A stretch of DNA of 64,000 nt from contig NZ_CP044973.1 of assembly GCF_010104355.1 (NCBI RefSeq), positions 124,001 through 188,000 on the forward strand, given 5' to 3'. This stretch comes from Hydrogenophaga sp. PBL-H3 (GTDB lineage Bacteria > Pseudomonadota > Gammaproteobacteria > Burkholderiales > Burkholderiaceae_C). The position numbers and the translations under genes were made by a program. Below, in pieces: positions 18,545 through 26,423 of this stretch (its first letter is position 1; every line of letters begins with the position of its first letter). The notes under the pieces were generated by a model. It was given only the letters and a program-made list of their open reading frames with translations, was not told the origin of the DNA and ran no database searches.

Positions 18545-19003
18545 TCAGATGGGTGTGTGAATGCCGGGGCCGAGGACGCGCGTGTCGAGGTTGACCTCGC
18601 GCGCCGCCAACGCCGGGCCCGAAGCACCGACCACGATCTGGTCGATGTACCGGCCCGCGAGGAGGACGCGCGACTCGCCCTCGGGGTTCGTGTGGATGAC
18701 GGTCAGCTGTGACGTCACCGTGGCATGGTTGTCGCCCTGCGGCACCACATCGCAGACGATGGCCTGGCGGTTGAAGCGGCCCTTCAGCCGGATGTGTTTT
18801 GGGAGCATCTTGATGAGCCCCTCGTAGCCCTCGCGGTTGTGCTCGAGCCACACCATGTCCTTGCCGAGTTCCGGGCTGAAGGTGGTCACCCGGTAGGTGA
18901 ATTCTTCGGTGCAGCCGTTGAGAAATTCGCCGTAATTCTCTGCATCCAGAGCCAGGCAGGTGCGCCCGATCAGCATGCGCACCGATTCGATTGAGTTCGT
19001 CAT
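18545..19003 (-). CDS. Aromatic-ring-hydroxylating dioxygenase beta subunit
   Basis: 152 residues from ATG 19003, preceded by GGAGAACCCC. It fits the SnoaL/NTF2-like small subunit of Rieske dioxygenases: 'LALDAENYGEFLNGCTEEFTYRV' near the N-terminus and 'SRVLLAGRYIDQIVVG' near the C-terminus. These subunits are structural in alpha3beta3 oxygenases. It lies 34 bases after the alpha-subunit gene. Confidence 0.82.
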   Translation of the reverse strand: MTNSIESVRMLIGRTCLALDAENYGEFLNGCTEEFTYRVTTFSPELGKDMVWLEHNREGYEGLIKMLPKHIRLKGRFNRQAIVCDVVPQGDNHATVTSQLTVIHTNPEGESRVLLAGRYIDQIVVGASGPALAAREVNLDTRVLGPGIHTPI

Positions 19004-19037
19004 GGGGTTCTCCAAAAGTCCATGGGGATGGACAAAA

Positions 19038-20264
19038 TCATGCGGCCCGTGCGAACACGCTGTTCTGGTGCGAAGGGGCCAGTTCTTCGAGCGGATTCGA
19101 TGCCGCTCGGCCCATGCGATCGCCCCACACGCGGTAGTAGCAGCGCATGATTTCGTCGTCCTGGGCCAGCAGGTTTTCGTGGCGTGCGAAGAGACCAAAT
19201 GGCGACGCCCCGTGGCGCACGGAGTTGTTCACGGCCTCCACGAAGATCACGTCTTCCGGGAGATTGCGGCCGAGAGGGCCCCACAACTGGTTGTGTTGAT
19301 TCCGCCTTTTCGCGCGGTCCGATTCGGACTCCCCCTTGACGCCCACGCCGCGCTGCTCCAGCAGCGTCAGACCCGGGGCCAACGGTGTGGTCGTGTCGAT
19401 CCGGATGCTGGTCGCCCGGATGATGATGGACGTGTTCGGGAACAGATCGACGACGCGGAACTCGCCCGGTGTGAGCCCCGGCAGTTCGAGCGACTCGCGC
19501 GCTTCCCAGCCGGAATAGTTTTCGTACGCGACGCGAAACGGCTCCAACGAACCATGGCCGTTGGGGTGGATCTTCCACTTTCTTTCGTGGTATCCCTTGG
19601 CCGCGATGCTGGTCGCGCGGTTCACCGTATGGCCCCACTCGTGATAGAGTTCCATATTGGTTTCCTGCCACTGTTTCCAGTTGGCCGACACGACGACCTG
19701 GTGGTAGTGAAACACCTCAAGCGGCACCGTGCCCATCGGCTCTTCGAGGCAGTCCATGATGTCGCCGACATAGGTATCGAAGTCTTCCGCCTCATCGGAG
19801 AGGTTAACGAAAACCATGCCGAGCTTGACGGCGGTGGCGACCGAACGCAAACCGCAGGCATCCTTCTTGACGCAGGCTTCTTCGTAGCCTTCGGGCCGGG
19901 TGATGGAGATGCACTCGCCGGACTGGTTGAAGGACCAGAGGTGGAAGAAGCACGTCAGCGCCTTGGCGTTGCCGCGCGGGCCGGTGACGAGCGATGCGCC
20001 GCGGTGTGGGCAGGCATTGACGAAGGTTCGGATCTCGCCATCGTTGCCGCGCAGGATCACGATCGGAATACCCGCCACGTTGGAAGTCCGGTAATCCCCG
20101 GCGTTGGCAATCTCGCTCTCATGGCACGCGAACTTCCAGCACTCGCCGAAGATCGCCTCGCGCTCCTTGGCGAGGATCGACGGGTCTGTGTAGATTTTTG
20201 TGCTGACGTAGTGGTCGCTGGGAACGTTGAGGGGTTTGAGCCACTGGGTTGCGGTTCTTGGCAT
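19038..20264 (-). CDS. Aromatic-ring-hydroxylating dioxygenase alpha subunit (Rieske)
   Basis: 408 residues. Rieske ligands are Cys85-Pro-His87 and Cys105-x2-His108 ('CPHRG', 'CFFHLW'). The mononuclear iron site is in 'ETNMELYHEWGH': Glu205 precedes His208, and the second His is 212. The usual motif is Asp-x2-His-x4/5-His, so both the acidic bridge residue and the spacing differ slightly from classical enzymes. 'LAQDDEI' near the C-terminus can supply the third ligand. With its beta subunit and the reductase it should form a dihydroxylating or demethylating system for an aromatic acid; the substrate cannot be assigned from sequence. Confidence 0.88.
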   Translation of the reverse strand: MPRTATQWLKPLNVPSDHYVSTKIYTDPSILAKEREAIFGECWKFACHESEIANAGDYRTSNVAGIPIVILRGNDGEIRTFVNACPHRGASLVTGPRGNAKALTCFFHLWSFNQSGECISITRPEGYEEACVKKDACGLRSVATAVKLGMVFVNLSDEAEDFDTYVGDIMDCLEEPMGTVPLEVFHYHQVVVSANWKQWQETNMELYHEWGHTVNRATSIAAKGYHERKWKIHPNGHGSLEPFRVAYENYSGWEARESLELPGLTPGEFRVVDLFPNTSIIIRATSIRIDTTTPLAPGLTLLEQRGVGVKGESESDRAKRRNQHNQLWGPLGRNLPEDVIFVEAVNNSVRHGASPFGLFARHENLLAQDDEIMRCYYRVWGDRMGRAASNPLEELAPSHQNSVFARAA

Positions 20265-20291
20265 CGGGTTCTCCTTATGGGTGGGGCGGAA

Positions 20292-21131
20292 TCAGACGGC
20301 GACGGGGCCGCGTGAACTGAACATGTAATGAACCGCGCGCAGCGAAGGGGCGCTGTGTGTCAGCAGCGCCGCGGCATTGGCCAGCGCTGCGCCCAGTTCG
20401 GCATCCGCGCTTTCAACGATGGCGTCGCTGCGGCCGACCATCGCAATACACCCGATGACGCGGCCCAGGTACTTCACCGGCGCGGCGATGGCCGTCATGC
20501 CGACAAAGGCGTCGTCCCTCGCCATCGCATACCCGCGCTGGTTGACCTCGACCAGGTGTTGCTCCAGCTTGGCCGGATCGGTGATCGTGAGGGGGGTTGC
20601 AGCCTGATAGGGACCGTCTCCCAGTAGCGCAAGGCGCTCGTCTGCCGGCAGCGATGCGAGAAGAACTTTTCCGGACGCGGAACCATGCAAGGGACTGCGC
20701 AGCCAGGTGTCGTAGTACGGGACCAAGGGATGCGCCCCGCGCACCGTCTCGATCGTCACGCGCTGGCTGCCGATGAACAGCACCAGGCTGCAACTCTCTC
20801 CGGTGTTGTTGCGCAGCGAAGTCAACAGTGGCAATGCTTCACGGCCGAGTTCCTTGAGCGGGTGGCTCATGCCAAAGGGAGACAGCGCACGTGGCCCCGC
20901 CATGTATCGGCGGCTCTGGTTGTCGCGGACGATGTAGCCGCGCTCGATCAACGGCTGGATCAGCCGGTGGGCTGTTGAACTGTCGACGCCGGCGCCAATT
21001 GAAATGTCCGAGAGACCTTGGGGCGTCGGGGACTCCACGAGCAATTCGATGATGCGAATTCCCTTGGTCAGTGAGCCGGAAGCCGAGCTGGCCTCGTCGG
21101 TATTGCGGTCGGGTTTGGATGCTTTTGCCAT
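20292..21131 (-). CDS. IclR-family transcriptional regulator
   Basis: 279 residues. An N-terminal winged HTH ('SLTKGIRIIELLVESPTPQGLSDISIGAGVDSSTAHRLIQPL', read in parts) is followed by the IclR ligand-binding domain ('PLHGSASGKVLLASLPADER', 'QRGYAMARDDAFVGMTAIAAPV'). IclR proteins commonly regulate aromatic catabolism. It lies on the strand of the dioxygenase operon, only 27 bases upstream of the alpha-subunit gene, so it is probably the first gene of the same transcript and controls its own expression. Confidence 0.9.
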   Translation of the reverse strand: MAKASKPDRNTDEASSASGSLTKGIRIIELLVESPTPQGLSDISIGAGVDSSTAHRLIQPLIERGYIVRDNQSRRYMAGPRALSPFGMSHPLKELGREALPLLTSLRNNTGESCSLVLFIGSQRVTIETVRGAHPLVPYYDTWLRSPLHGSASGKVLLASLPADERLALLGDGPYQAATPLTITDPAKLEQHLVEVNQRGYAMARDDAFVGMTAIAAPVKYLGRVIGCIAMVGRSDAIVESADAELGAALANAAALLTHSAPSLRAVHYMFSSRGPVAV

Positions 21132-21149
21132 GAGTTCATTCTATATACG

Positions 21150-21181
21150 GATGATTTTATGGCAATAGCAAATTTATCATC
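21150..21181. promoter_or_regulatory. Candidate operator/promoter region of the iclR-led operon
   Basis: An AT-rich stretch just upstream of iclR contains GATGAT (21150-21155) and the inverse ATCATC (21176-21181) flanking A/T runs. It is the only AT-rich non-coding stretch ahead of the ten-gene leftward cluster and so the most likely promoter-operator. The rest of 21182-21520 holds no gene I can support. Confidence 0.3.
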
Positions 21182-21520
21182 GTAAACCCTGACATAAGAA
21201 AATTCTCTATTGCCACTACATCGGTTGTTCTTGCGCGATCGCGCGGGCTTGTCAAGGCTTCGGAGGCCTCGAAACGCAAGCGTCGCAGCGCACTGACCGG
21301 GGCGCAATTGCCCCTGCATGGAACGCGCGCTTCCGGAAAACCCGTTTGAGACGGACCGGCAGACGGGGCATCGCCCACACTTGAATGAAGCCGCACTCGA
21401 GCGGTCACCGGTCCTGGACGGAGAGATCGGAAGGGGTACCCATGGGCATGCCGACCGTCTGGGTCTGGCCGCGTTTCAAGGGGCAGGCTGTCAACAACCA
21501 CATCTTCAGATGCCTCCCCC

Positions 21521-21540
21521 AAAAAATTGAGGCCCCTCAA
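21521..21540 (-). terminator. Rho-independent terminator downstream of yeiH
   Basis: On the minus strand the stem TTGAGG/CCTCAA with a 2-base loop is followed by six T. It lies about 97 bases past the yeiH stop and would end leftward transcription before the iclR operon promoter. Confidence 0.6.
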
Positions 21541-21636
21541 AACCCGATCGATTGCCGTCGGGCAGCGAGATGCGACAACCGCGTAACAGGACTTTTTTTG
21601 CATGGCCCCGGAGTCAGGCGAACACGGGGAACCGGC

Positions 21637-22686
21637 TCACGGCCGCAGATAAATTGCAGCCAGCACGAAGCCGGCCATCCACAGCGTCTCGACCAACAAC
21701 AACACAAAGGGCTGCCAGCCTGAGCGGGCCAGTTGGCCGAACGACGTCTTGATACCCAAGGCCGCGATAGCGACCACAAGACACGCACGCGACACGTCGT
21801 TGAGGCCCGCCTGTACGGCTGCGGGCACACCGCCAACGGAGTTGATGATGACCAGTGCCACGAACACCCAAAGAAACCACGGCACCAGCGCCTGCCTGGG
21901 TGTAACGGTACCGTCTTCAGCCTGCTCACGCTCCTTCTTGAACAGACTGGACGCCGCCACCACCACCACGGCCAGCATGGAAACACGGAACAGCTTGACG
22001 ATGGTGGCGTAGTCGCCAGTCTCCGGGCTCAGCATGTACCCTGCGCCGACGACCTGCGCAACATCGTGGATCGTTCCACCGAGAAACAGCCCGGCCAGCT
22101 CGGGCGGCAGGTGCAGCAATCTGGCCACCAGCGGATAGATCACCATCGCCAGTGTGGACAGCACAGTCACGGTCACCACGACCATCAGGGTGAAGCGTTC
22201 ACTGTCCTTGTTCCGTGGCAGGACCGCCGAGATTGCAAGAGCAGCAGACGCACCGCAAATGGCGACGGAGCCGCCAGAAAGCACAGATTGGGACCGGTTC
22301 ATACCCAAATAGCGGCCCAGCAGCACCCCGCACAGCAACGTGGTCACGACTGCGACGATGACAATGGCCGCCGTGCTCCAGCCCAGGCCCACGATCTGGC
22401 TCGCCGTGATCCGCGCACCGAGCAAGCCAACGCCCACCCGAAGCACGGTACGCGAGCAAAACTCGATGCCGGGCCTGGTCTTGGGGTCATGGCTGAGATA
22501 GTGAAAAGCCACGCCAAAGAACAGCGCATACAGGAATTGGGGTCCGCCGTGCAAGGTGGACACCAGCGTGGCGGCCATCGCCATCACGCAAGTCAGGCCC
22601 GCGCCAGGGAGAAGTTGCAGCAGGTGCGGCGACCCGGCGGGCTGGGCCGCGTCCGCGACCGACGTGGACGAGAAAAAATTGAACAC
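21637..22686 (-). CDS. yeiH: YeiH-family putative sulfate/anion exporter (UPF0324)
   Basis: About 349 residues from a GTG at 22686 preceded by GGAAGAGG; a longer ATG start at 22764 lacks a ribosome-binding site. Roughly ten hydrophobic segments and the family signatures 'RVGVGLLGARITASQIVGLG', 'GGSVAICGASAALAIS' and 'GLFLGGTIHDVAQVVGAG' identify UPF0324. Members are called putative sulfate exporters and are linked to sulfonate metabolism. The divergent LysR gene next to it is the usual partner, as with E. coli yeiE-yeiH. Confidence 0.88.
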   Translation of the reverse strand: MFNFFSSTSVADAAQPAGSPHLLQLLPGAGLTCVMAMAATLVSTLHGGPQFLYALFFGVAFHYLSHDPKTRPGIEFCSRTVLRVGVGLLGARITASQIVGLGWSTAAIVIVAVVTTLLCGVLLGRYLGMNRSQSVLSGGSVAICGASAALAISAVLPRNKDSERFTLMVVVTVTVLSTLAMVIYPLVARLLHLPPELAGLFLGGTIHDVAQVVGAGYMLSPETGDYATIVKLFRVSMLAVVVVAASSLFKKEREQAEDGTVTPRQALVPWFLWVFVALVIINSVGGVPAAVQAGLNDVSRACLVVAIAALGIKTSFGQLARSGWQPFVLLLVETLWMAGFVLAAIYLRP

Positions 22687-22794
22687 AGGCAAAACCTCTT
22701 CCGACCAGGGGGTGCGCAGGGGAGGGTCGTTCCCCCCATGAATTTGATAATAGGCAAAAGTCATAAAGTAAAAAATCAGATAATATTTCTAAGA

Positions 22795-23721
22795 ATGATC
22801 GATAAATCAAATCAACCTTCGTTCCAGCGCCTGCGCCTGAACCTGCGTCAGCTGGAGGTCTTTCTGGCCACGGCGCGCGGCGGCAGCACACGTGCTGCGG
22901 CCGACCGCATCGCACGCTCACAATCAGCGGCCAGCACCTCGCTGGCGGATCTGGAAGCTGCATTGGGTGTTGAACTGTTTGATCGCATCGGCCGGCGCCT
23001 GCAACTCAATGAGAACGGGCGCGCGCTGCTACCCAAGGCCCAGGTCGTCGTCGACCAGGCGACCGAATTGCAGGCCCTGTTCATGGACGAGCACGCCGCA
23101 CCTTTGCGGGTGGCTGCCAGCTTTACGATCGGCGAGTACCTGTTGCCCGGCCTGGTGTCACGGTGGACGCAACTGCACCCCAAGAGCAAGATTCATCTGC
23201 GCATTGGCAACACCAGTGACGTCATAGAAGCGGTAGCCGCCCTGGATGTCGACATCGGCTTCGTCGAGGGGTCTCAGACGCATGCCGACCTGGTCGTGCA
23301 GCCATGGCGGGATGACGAGATGGTGATCCTCGCTGCGCCGGGCCATCCCCTGGCGAATCGCTGCGCGACGCCTCACCAGTTGGCCCAGGCTACCTGGGTG
23401 GTGCGGGAGCACGGCTCCGGCACACGCCAGATCACGGACGAATGGTTGCTCAAAAACCTTGAGCAGGTGCGCATCGGCTTCGAACTGGGCAGCAACGAAG
23501 CGATCAAGCGCGTGGTGGCGGCAGGCGATGGTCTTGGCTGCCTTTCTCGCTACGCCGTAGAGCAAAGCGTGGCAGACGGGCACCTGATCGAGCTGCAAAC
23601 ACGCCTGCCCAAGGCAAGCCGAAAGCTCGCCATCGTGCTGCACCGTGAAAAGAAGCTGGGCCGTGCGACCAAGGACTTTCTGGCGCACTGCAGTGCCGCC
23701 GGGCAACGCAGTGCCAGTTGA
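22795..23721 (+). CDS. LysR-family transcriptional regulator
   Basis: 308 residues. The N-terminal HTH ('LNLRQLEVFLATARGGSTRAAADRIARSQSAAST') and the LysR substrate-binding domain ('IGEYLLPGLVSRWTQLHP', 'DIGFVEGSQTHADLVVQPW', 'AAGDGLGCLSRYAVEQ') are complete. It is divergent from yeiH with a 108-base AT-rich spacer containing AGATAATATTTCT, a likely LysR-type site. It probably controls yeiH. Confidence 0.9.
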   Translation: MIDKSNQPSFQRLRLNLRQLEVFLATARGGSTRAAADRIARSQSAASTSLADLEAALGVELFDRIGRRLQLNENGRALLPKAQVVVDQATELQALFMDEHAAPLRVAASFTIGEYLLPGLVSRWTQLHPKSKIHLRIGNTSDVIEAVAALDVDIGFVEGSQTHADLVVQPWRDDEMVILAAPGHPLANRCATPHQLAQATWVVREHGSGTRQITDEWLLKNLEQVRIGFELGSNEAIKRVVAAGDGLGCLSRYAVEQSVADGHLIELQTRLPKASRKLAIVLHREKKLGRATKDFLAHCSAAGQRSAS

Positions 23722-23739
23722 ACTGCCGACATCGAACGG

Positions 23740-23970
23740 AATGCCCTACCACTCTTGAGTGGGCGTCTGGCGGCAGCGGCTCTGGACGTGTTTGAGAGGG
23801 AACCGCACATCCAGCAGGCGTTGCTGCAAGCACCGCGCGTCGTGCTAACGCCCCACATCGCCAGCGCCACGCCTGGCAGCCGGTTAGCGACACTCTGTCA
23901 AGCTGCGGACAACGTCCTGATAGGACTCGACGGCAGGAGGCCACCGAACGCACTGGCACCCCGAGGATGA
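23740..23970 (+). pseudogene. C-terminal fragment of a D-2-hydroxyacid dehydrogenase
   Basis: The frame reads 'LPLLSGRLAAAALDVFEREPH', 'PRVVLTPHIASAT' and 'ADNVLIGLDGRRPPNAL', the C-terminal catalytic-domain and NAD-domain end of glyoxylate/hydroxypyruvate reductase-like enzymes, including the active-site histidine in 'TPHIAS'. Everything N-terminal is missing; LysR coding sequence ends just upstream. It is a remnant left by rearrangement within the transposon. Confidence 0.75.
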
Positions 23971-24040
23971 ACAAAGAACGGAACCGTCGTGTGCTGCGGG
24001 ACTTGGACACTTTGGTCCCAGACTGGGAAGCCTTTGAAGG

Positions 24041-25102
24041 CTACGGGAGCAACCTGGAGGCGGGGTTGTTGGAAAGCCCACCCTGGCGCTGGTATCCAAG
24101 CACCACGGCCACGGACTGGTGACCCGTCATCGCCATCGTGTCTGCAAGGGAGACGTTCTGTGCAGCGGCTTCAGTGACGAACCCCGACCTCAATGAGTGC
24201 GCAGAAAACGCCCCCTCAACCCCCGCCAACAAACACCGCGCCTTGACGATGTCGCGCACGGAAGCTGCCGACAGCGGGCCACCCAGGTGGCCGCCCTTGA
24301 GCACGCGGCGGAAGAGGGCGCCCTCGCGGATCCCGCTCACCGATAACCAATCCTCTAACGCCGCACCAGCAGCACCGAGCACGGGCTTGTGGTTCTCGGG
24401 TCGATCAACGCCGCTCTGGTTGGTTTTCGAGAAGACCAGTTCGTAAGAAAACTCCCCCCGCGCCAAACGCTTCAAGAATTTAACGTCCGCCGCAGCCACC
24501 TCGGAGCGCCGGCGTCCACCGCTGGCCCAGGCAAAGAGGAGGAGGGCGCGATCGCGTTTACCCCTCATGGAGTCGTCGCAGGTGGCCAGCACCAGTTGAA
24601 GTGGATCCTTGGTCAGTGCGTCTTTCTTCTTCGGCAGCTCGCCCCGTTTGGCATAGGCCTTGCGCGTGCGGGAGAGCAACTCGCGCACCTTGGGGTCCTG
24701 ACAGGGGTTTTTCACGTCGCGCATCTGGTGGGCTTTGGACAGCACCGCCAGGCGGTGCGCCAGCGTGTTGTGTGCCATCGGTCCCGGTTTTCCCTTGTAG
24801 CCGGCCGCGACCAGGGCTGCGTCGATCTCGACCGGGAGTTCGTGCGCCAGACCCTTGGGCGTGGTGCGCTGCGCATGGTCGACGATGAATTGCAGCACGC
24901 AGGCCGCGGGCAACGGCAGGCTGATCTGTGCCCCATAACGGATGCCGTACCAGGCGGCCCAGTAGCGCAGCGCACTGCGGTAGCTCAGCTGCGTGTTGAG
25001 CGATTCGCCTTCGCGCAGCAGATCGGCCACGGCTTGCGCGGTCATGTCGCTCAATTCGTGCGGCTGCAGGGCGGGGGTTTTCTGGAGGATGGGCAGGCGC
25101 AT
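24041..25102 (-). CDS. tnpS: TnpS-like tyrosine recombinase (cointegrate resolvase)
   Basis: 353 residues. The C-terminal catalytic domain shows the tyrosine-recombinase residues: Arg in 'WASGGRRRSEV', His-x2-Arg in 'AHSLRSGF', His in 'TGHQSV' and the nucleophile in 'VVLGYQRQG'. The N-terminal core-binding domain carries 'SLNTQLSYRSALRYWAAWYG'. In Tn4651-type transposons TnpS resolves cointegrates at a site shared with the divergent tnpT, exactly the layout here. The assignment rests on this context as much as on the recombinase fold. Confidence 0.85.
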   Translation of the reverse strand: MRLPILQKTPALQPHELSDMTAQAVADLLREGESLNTQLSYRSALRYWAAWYGIRYGAQISLPLPAACVLQFIVDHAQRTTPKGLAHELPVEIDAALVAAGYKGKPGPMAHNTLAHRLAVLSKAHQMRDVKNPCQDPKVRELLSRTRKAYAKRGELPKKKDALTKDPLQLVLATCDDSMRGKRDRALLLFAWASGGRRRSEVAAADVKFLKRLARGEFSYELVFSKTNQSGVDRPENHKPVLGAAGAALEDWLSVSGIREGALFRRVLKGGHLGGPLSAASVRDIVKARCLLAGVEGAFSAHSLRSGFVTEAAAQNVSLADTMAMTGHQSVAVVLGYQRQGGLSNNPASRLLP

Positions 25103-25225
25103 GTTCAGGGCAGGGTGACGAATGGATATTTATCACACATACTATGTATGATTTAATACGAACAAGATCGATAAGTCGCGATAAGTATCCCTTATCGTGG
25201 GTAATTTACAGCGCGGAGCAGGGCG
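25103..25225. promoter_or_regulatory. Probable resolution site (rst) between tnpS and tnpT
   Basis: The 123-bp divergent spacer contains two inverted repeats. ATCACACATA (25132-25141) faces TATGTATGAT (25143-25152) with 9 of 10 matching. CGATAAG (25179-25185) faces CTTATCG (25191-25197) exactly, and CGATAAG is also directly repeated at 25169-25175. In Tn4651 relatives resolution occurs in this spacer; the second repeat is the best core candidate. Confidence 0.6.
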
Positions 25226-26203
25226 ATGCAAATGAAAAGTTCGAGAGTGACTCGGGGTGTCCAGCCCGACGAGGTTTGGGCTGCGGCCGATGCCGTGCTC
25301 GCCCAAGGCGAACGGCCCACGATTGAGCGGGTGCGCGCGCACCTTGGTCGAGGGTCGCCGAACACCGTGGCGCCCATGCTCGATGCCTGGTACGCCTCGT
25401 TGGCCAAACGACTGGCCAGTGACGAAGATGGCGCCGGAGAGCAGGGCGTCCTGCCGGCACCGGTTCTGCGGGCCGCCAAGGCACTGTGGGGGCGTGCCCA
25501 GCAGCACGCGCAGGAGCAAGCGGTTGAATCGGTGCGGATCGATCGGCAGGTGCAGGACCAGCACGCGGAGCGCCTGGCCACCCTGCGCGACACGCTCGAG
25601 CAGGACCAGCAGAAGCTCAATGAGCGCTCAGAGGCGCTGGGCGCCGCTCTTCAGGCCAAGGACCATCAGATCACTGATCTGGTGCGTCAGGTTACCGACT
25701 TGCATAAAGGGCTGACAGGCCGGGAACGTGAAATCGAATCCTTGCGCACCTTACATGCCGAGGCAGCGCAAGCGCTGCAGGCGGAGCGTGATCGTCTCAA
25801 TGGGTTGACCGAGGGCCACCGGCAGGAGCGAGGGCGCCTGGAACAACGAGCCTCCGCTCATGAAAAACGGCTGCTTGGGGACCTGGATCGCGCACGGCAG
25901 GAGGTCAAGCGCCTGACGTTGCTGCTAGCGGATGACAACAAGAAGGCGTCCAAGACGCTGGCGGGTTCGCAGGAGGAGGCCCAGTCCCTTCGGGTGCAGG
26001 TCGGCGCCTTGATTGCAGAGAATGCGGGCCTGGCGAAGGAGATCTTGTCCGCGCGGGACGACTTGCGAGCTGCCCAGTCGCATCAGGAGCAGTTCCGAAA
26101 AGACGCGACCGCGTTGCTGGCCGACCTTAAGGCCCGCCTTCCTGGCGCTGGCCCGGGCTCTGGGACAAGCGCGAAGCGGGCAAAACCAAAAGACCGTCCT
26201 TAA
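25226..26203 (+). CDS. tnpT: TnpT-like auxiliary resolution protein (KfrA-type DNA-binding, coiled coil)
   Basis: 325 residues from an ATG preceded by GGAGCAGGGCG. Residues 8-60 form a KfrA-N-like DNA-binding domain ('VQPDEVWAAADAVLAQGERPTIERVRAHLGRGSPNTVAPML', read in parts). From about 105 to 310 the protein is a long heptad-rich coiled coil with many Gln, Glu and Arg. The tail is basic. TnpT in Tn4651-type elements assists TnpS-mediated resolution. Position and divergence from tnpS support this role. Confidence 0.82.
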   Translation: MQMKSSRVTRGVQPDEVWAAADAVLAQGERPTIERVRAHLGRGSPNTVAPMLDAWYASLAKRLASDEDGAGEQGVLPAPVLRAAKALWGRAQQHAQEQAVESVRIDRQVQDQHAERLATLRDTLEQDQQKLNERSEALGAALQAKDHQITDLVRQVTDLHKGLTGREREIESLRTLHAEAAQALQAERDRLNGLTEGHRQERGRLEQRASAHEKRLLGDLDRARQEVKRLTLLLADDNKKASKTLAGSQEEAQSLRVQVGALIAENAGLAKEILSARDDLRAAQSHQEQFRKDATALLADLKARLPGAGPGSGTSAKRAKPKDRP

Positions 26204-26267
26204 ACTCGAATAACGCAGCAACACGCCGCTTTCGCTCCAAGCTCCAGACCTTGGCTGCGCACCAACC

Positions 26268-26285
26268 ATACGCTGTACAGCGTAT
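26268..26285. promoter_or_regulatory. Perfect 18-bp palindrome, operator-like
   Basis: ATACGCTGTACAGCGTAT is exactly self-complementary and lies between tnpT and the right transposon end with no gene beside it. The form resembles TetR-family operators and may be left from a lost regulator-gene pair. The rest of 26204-26368 shows nothing else. Confidence 0.35.
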
Positions 26286-26368
26286 TGAGTGATTTGAGCA
26301 CATAGTCGAAGACGCGTTGGAGGGTGGCTCGTTCACACAGTCGGTAAAAATCTTAGTTAAATCAATTA

Positions 26369-26412
26369 CTTAGCTGCTTTTCTGCGGATTTTGCAGGAAT
26401 CACGGCCGACCC
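26369..26412 (-). repeat. Right terminal inverted repeat of the Tn4651-type transposon
   Basis: Reads CTTAGCTGC at the inner end and CACGGCCGACCC at the outer end; it matches the inverse of 5936-5979 at 39 of 44 positions. The duplicated metal cassette begins at the very next base. Confidence 0.8.
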
Positions 26413-26423
26413 TCGCCATCGCC

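Larger units (their letters stand above)
5936..26412. mobile_element. Tn4651-type Tn3-family transposon with aromatic-catabolism cargo (about 20.5 kb)
   Basis: The borders are two inverted 44-bp repeats (5936-5979 and 26369-26412) that agree at 39 of 44 positions. tnpA lies just inside the left end and reads toward it. A divergent tyrosine recombinase (tnpS) and coiled-coil KfrA-like gene (tnpT) lie near the right end. Separation of tnpA from tnpS/tnpT by cargo is the known layout of Tn4651, Tn4652 and relatives. Cargo is a catabolic operon, an IclR regulator, a TRAP transporter and a yeiH/LysR pair. The 5 bases outside the two ends differ (TACGA versus TCGCC), so no target duplication remains; one flank has been rearranged. 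tnpA is disrupted, so movement would need a transposase supplied in trans. Confidence 0.8.

Noticed and set aside
21733-22794. N-terminal extension of the LysR gene across yeiH
   Set aside because: The extension is antisense to yeiH; the LysR HTH starts at the ATG at 22795.
23967-24122. 51-codon plus-strand frame MNKERNRRVLRDLDTLVPDW
   Set aside because: It overlaps the dehydrogenase fragment stop and the 3' end of tnpS and has no family; the start overlap is probably chance.
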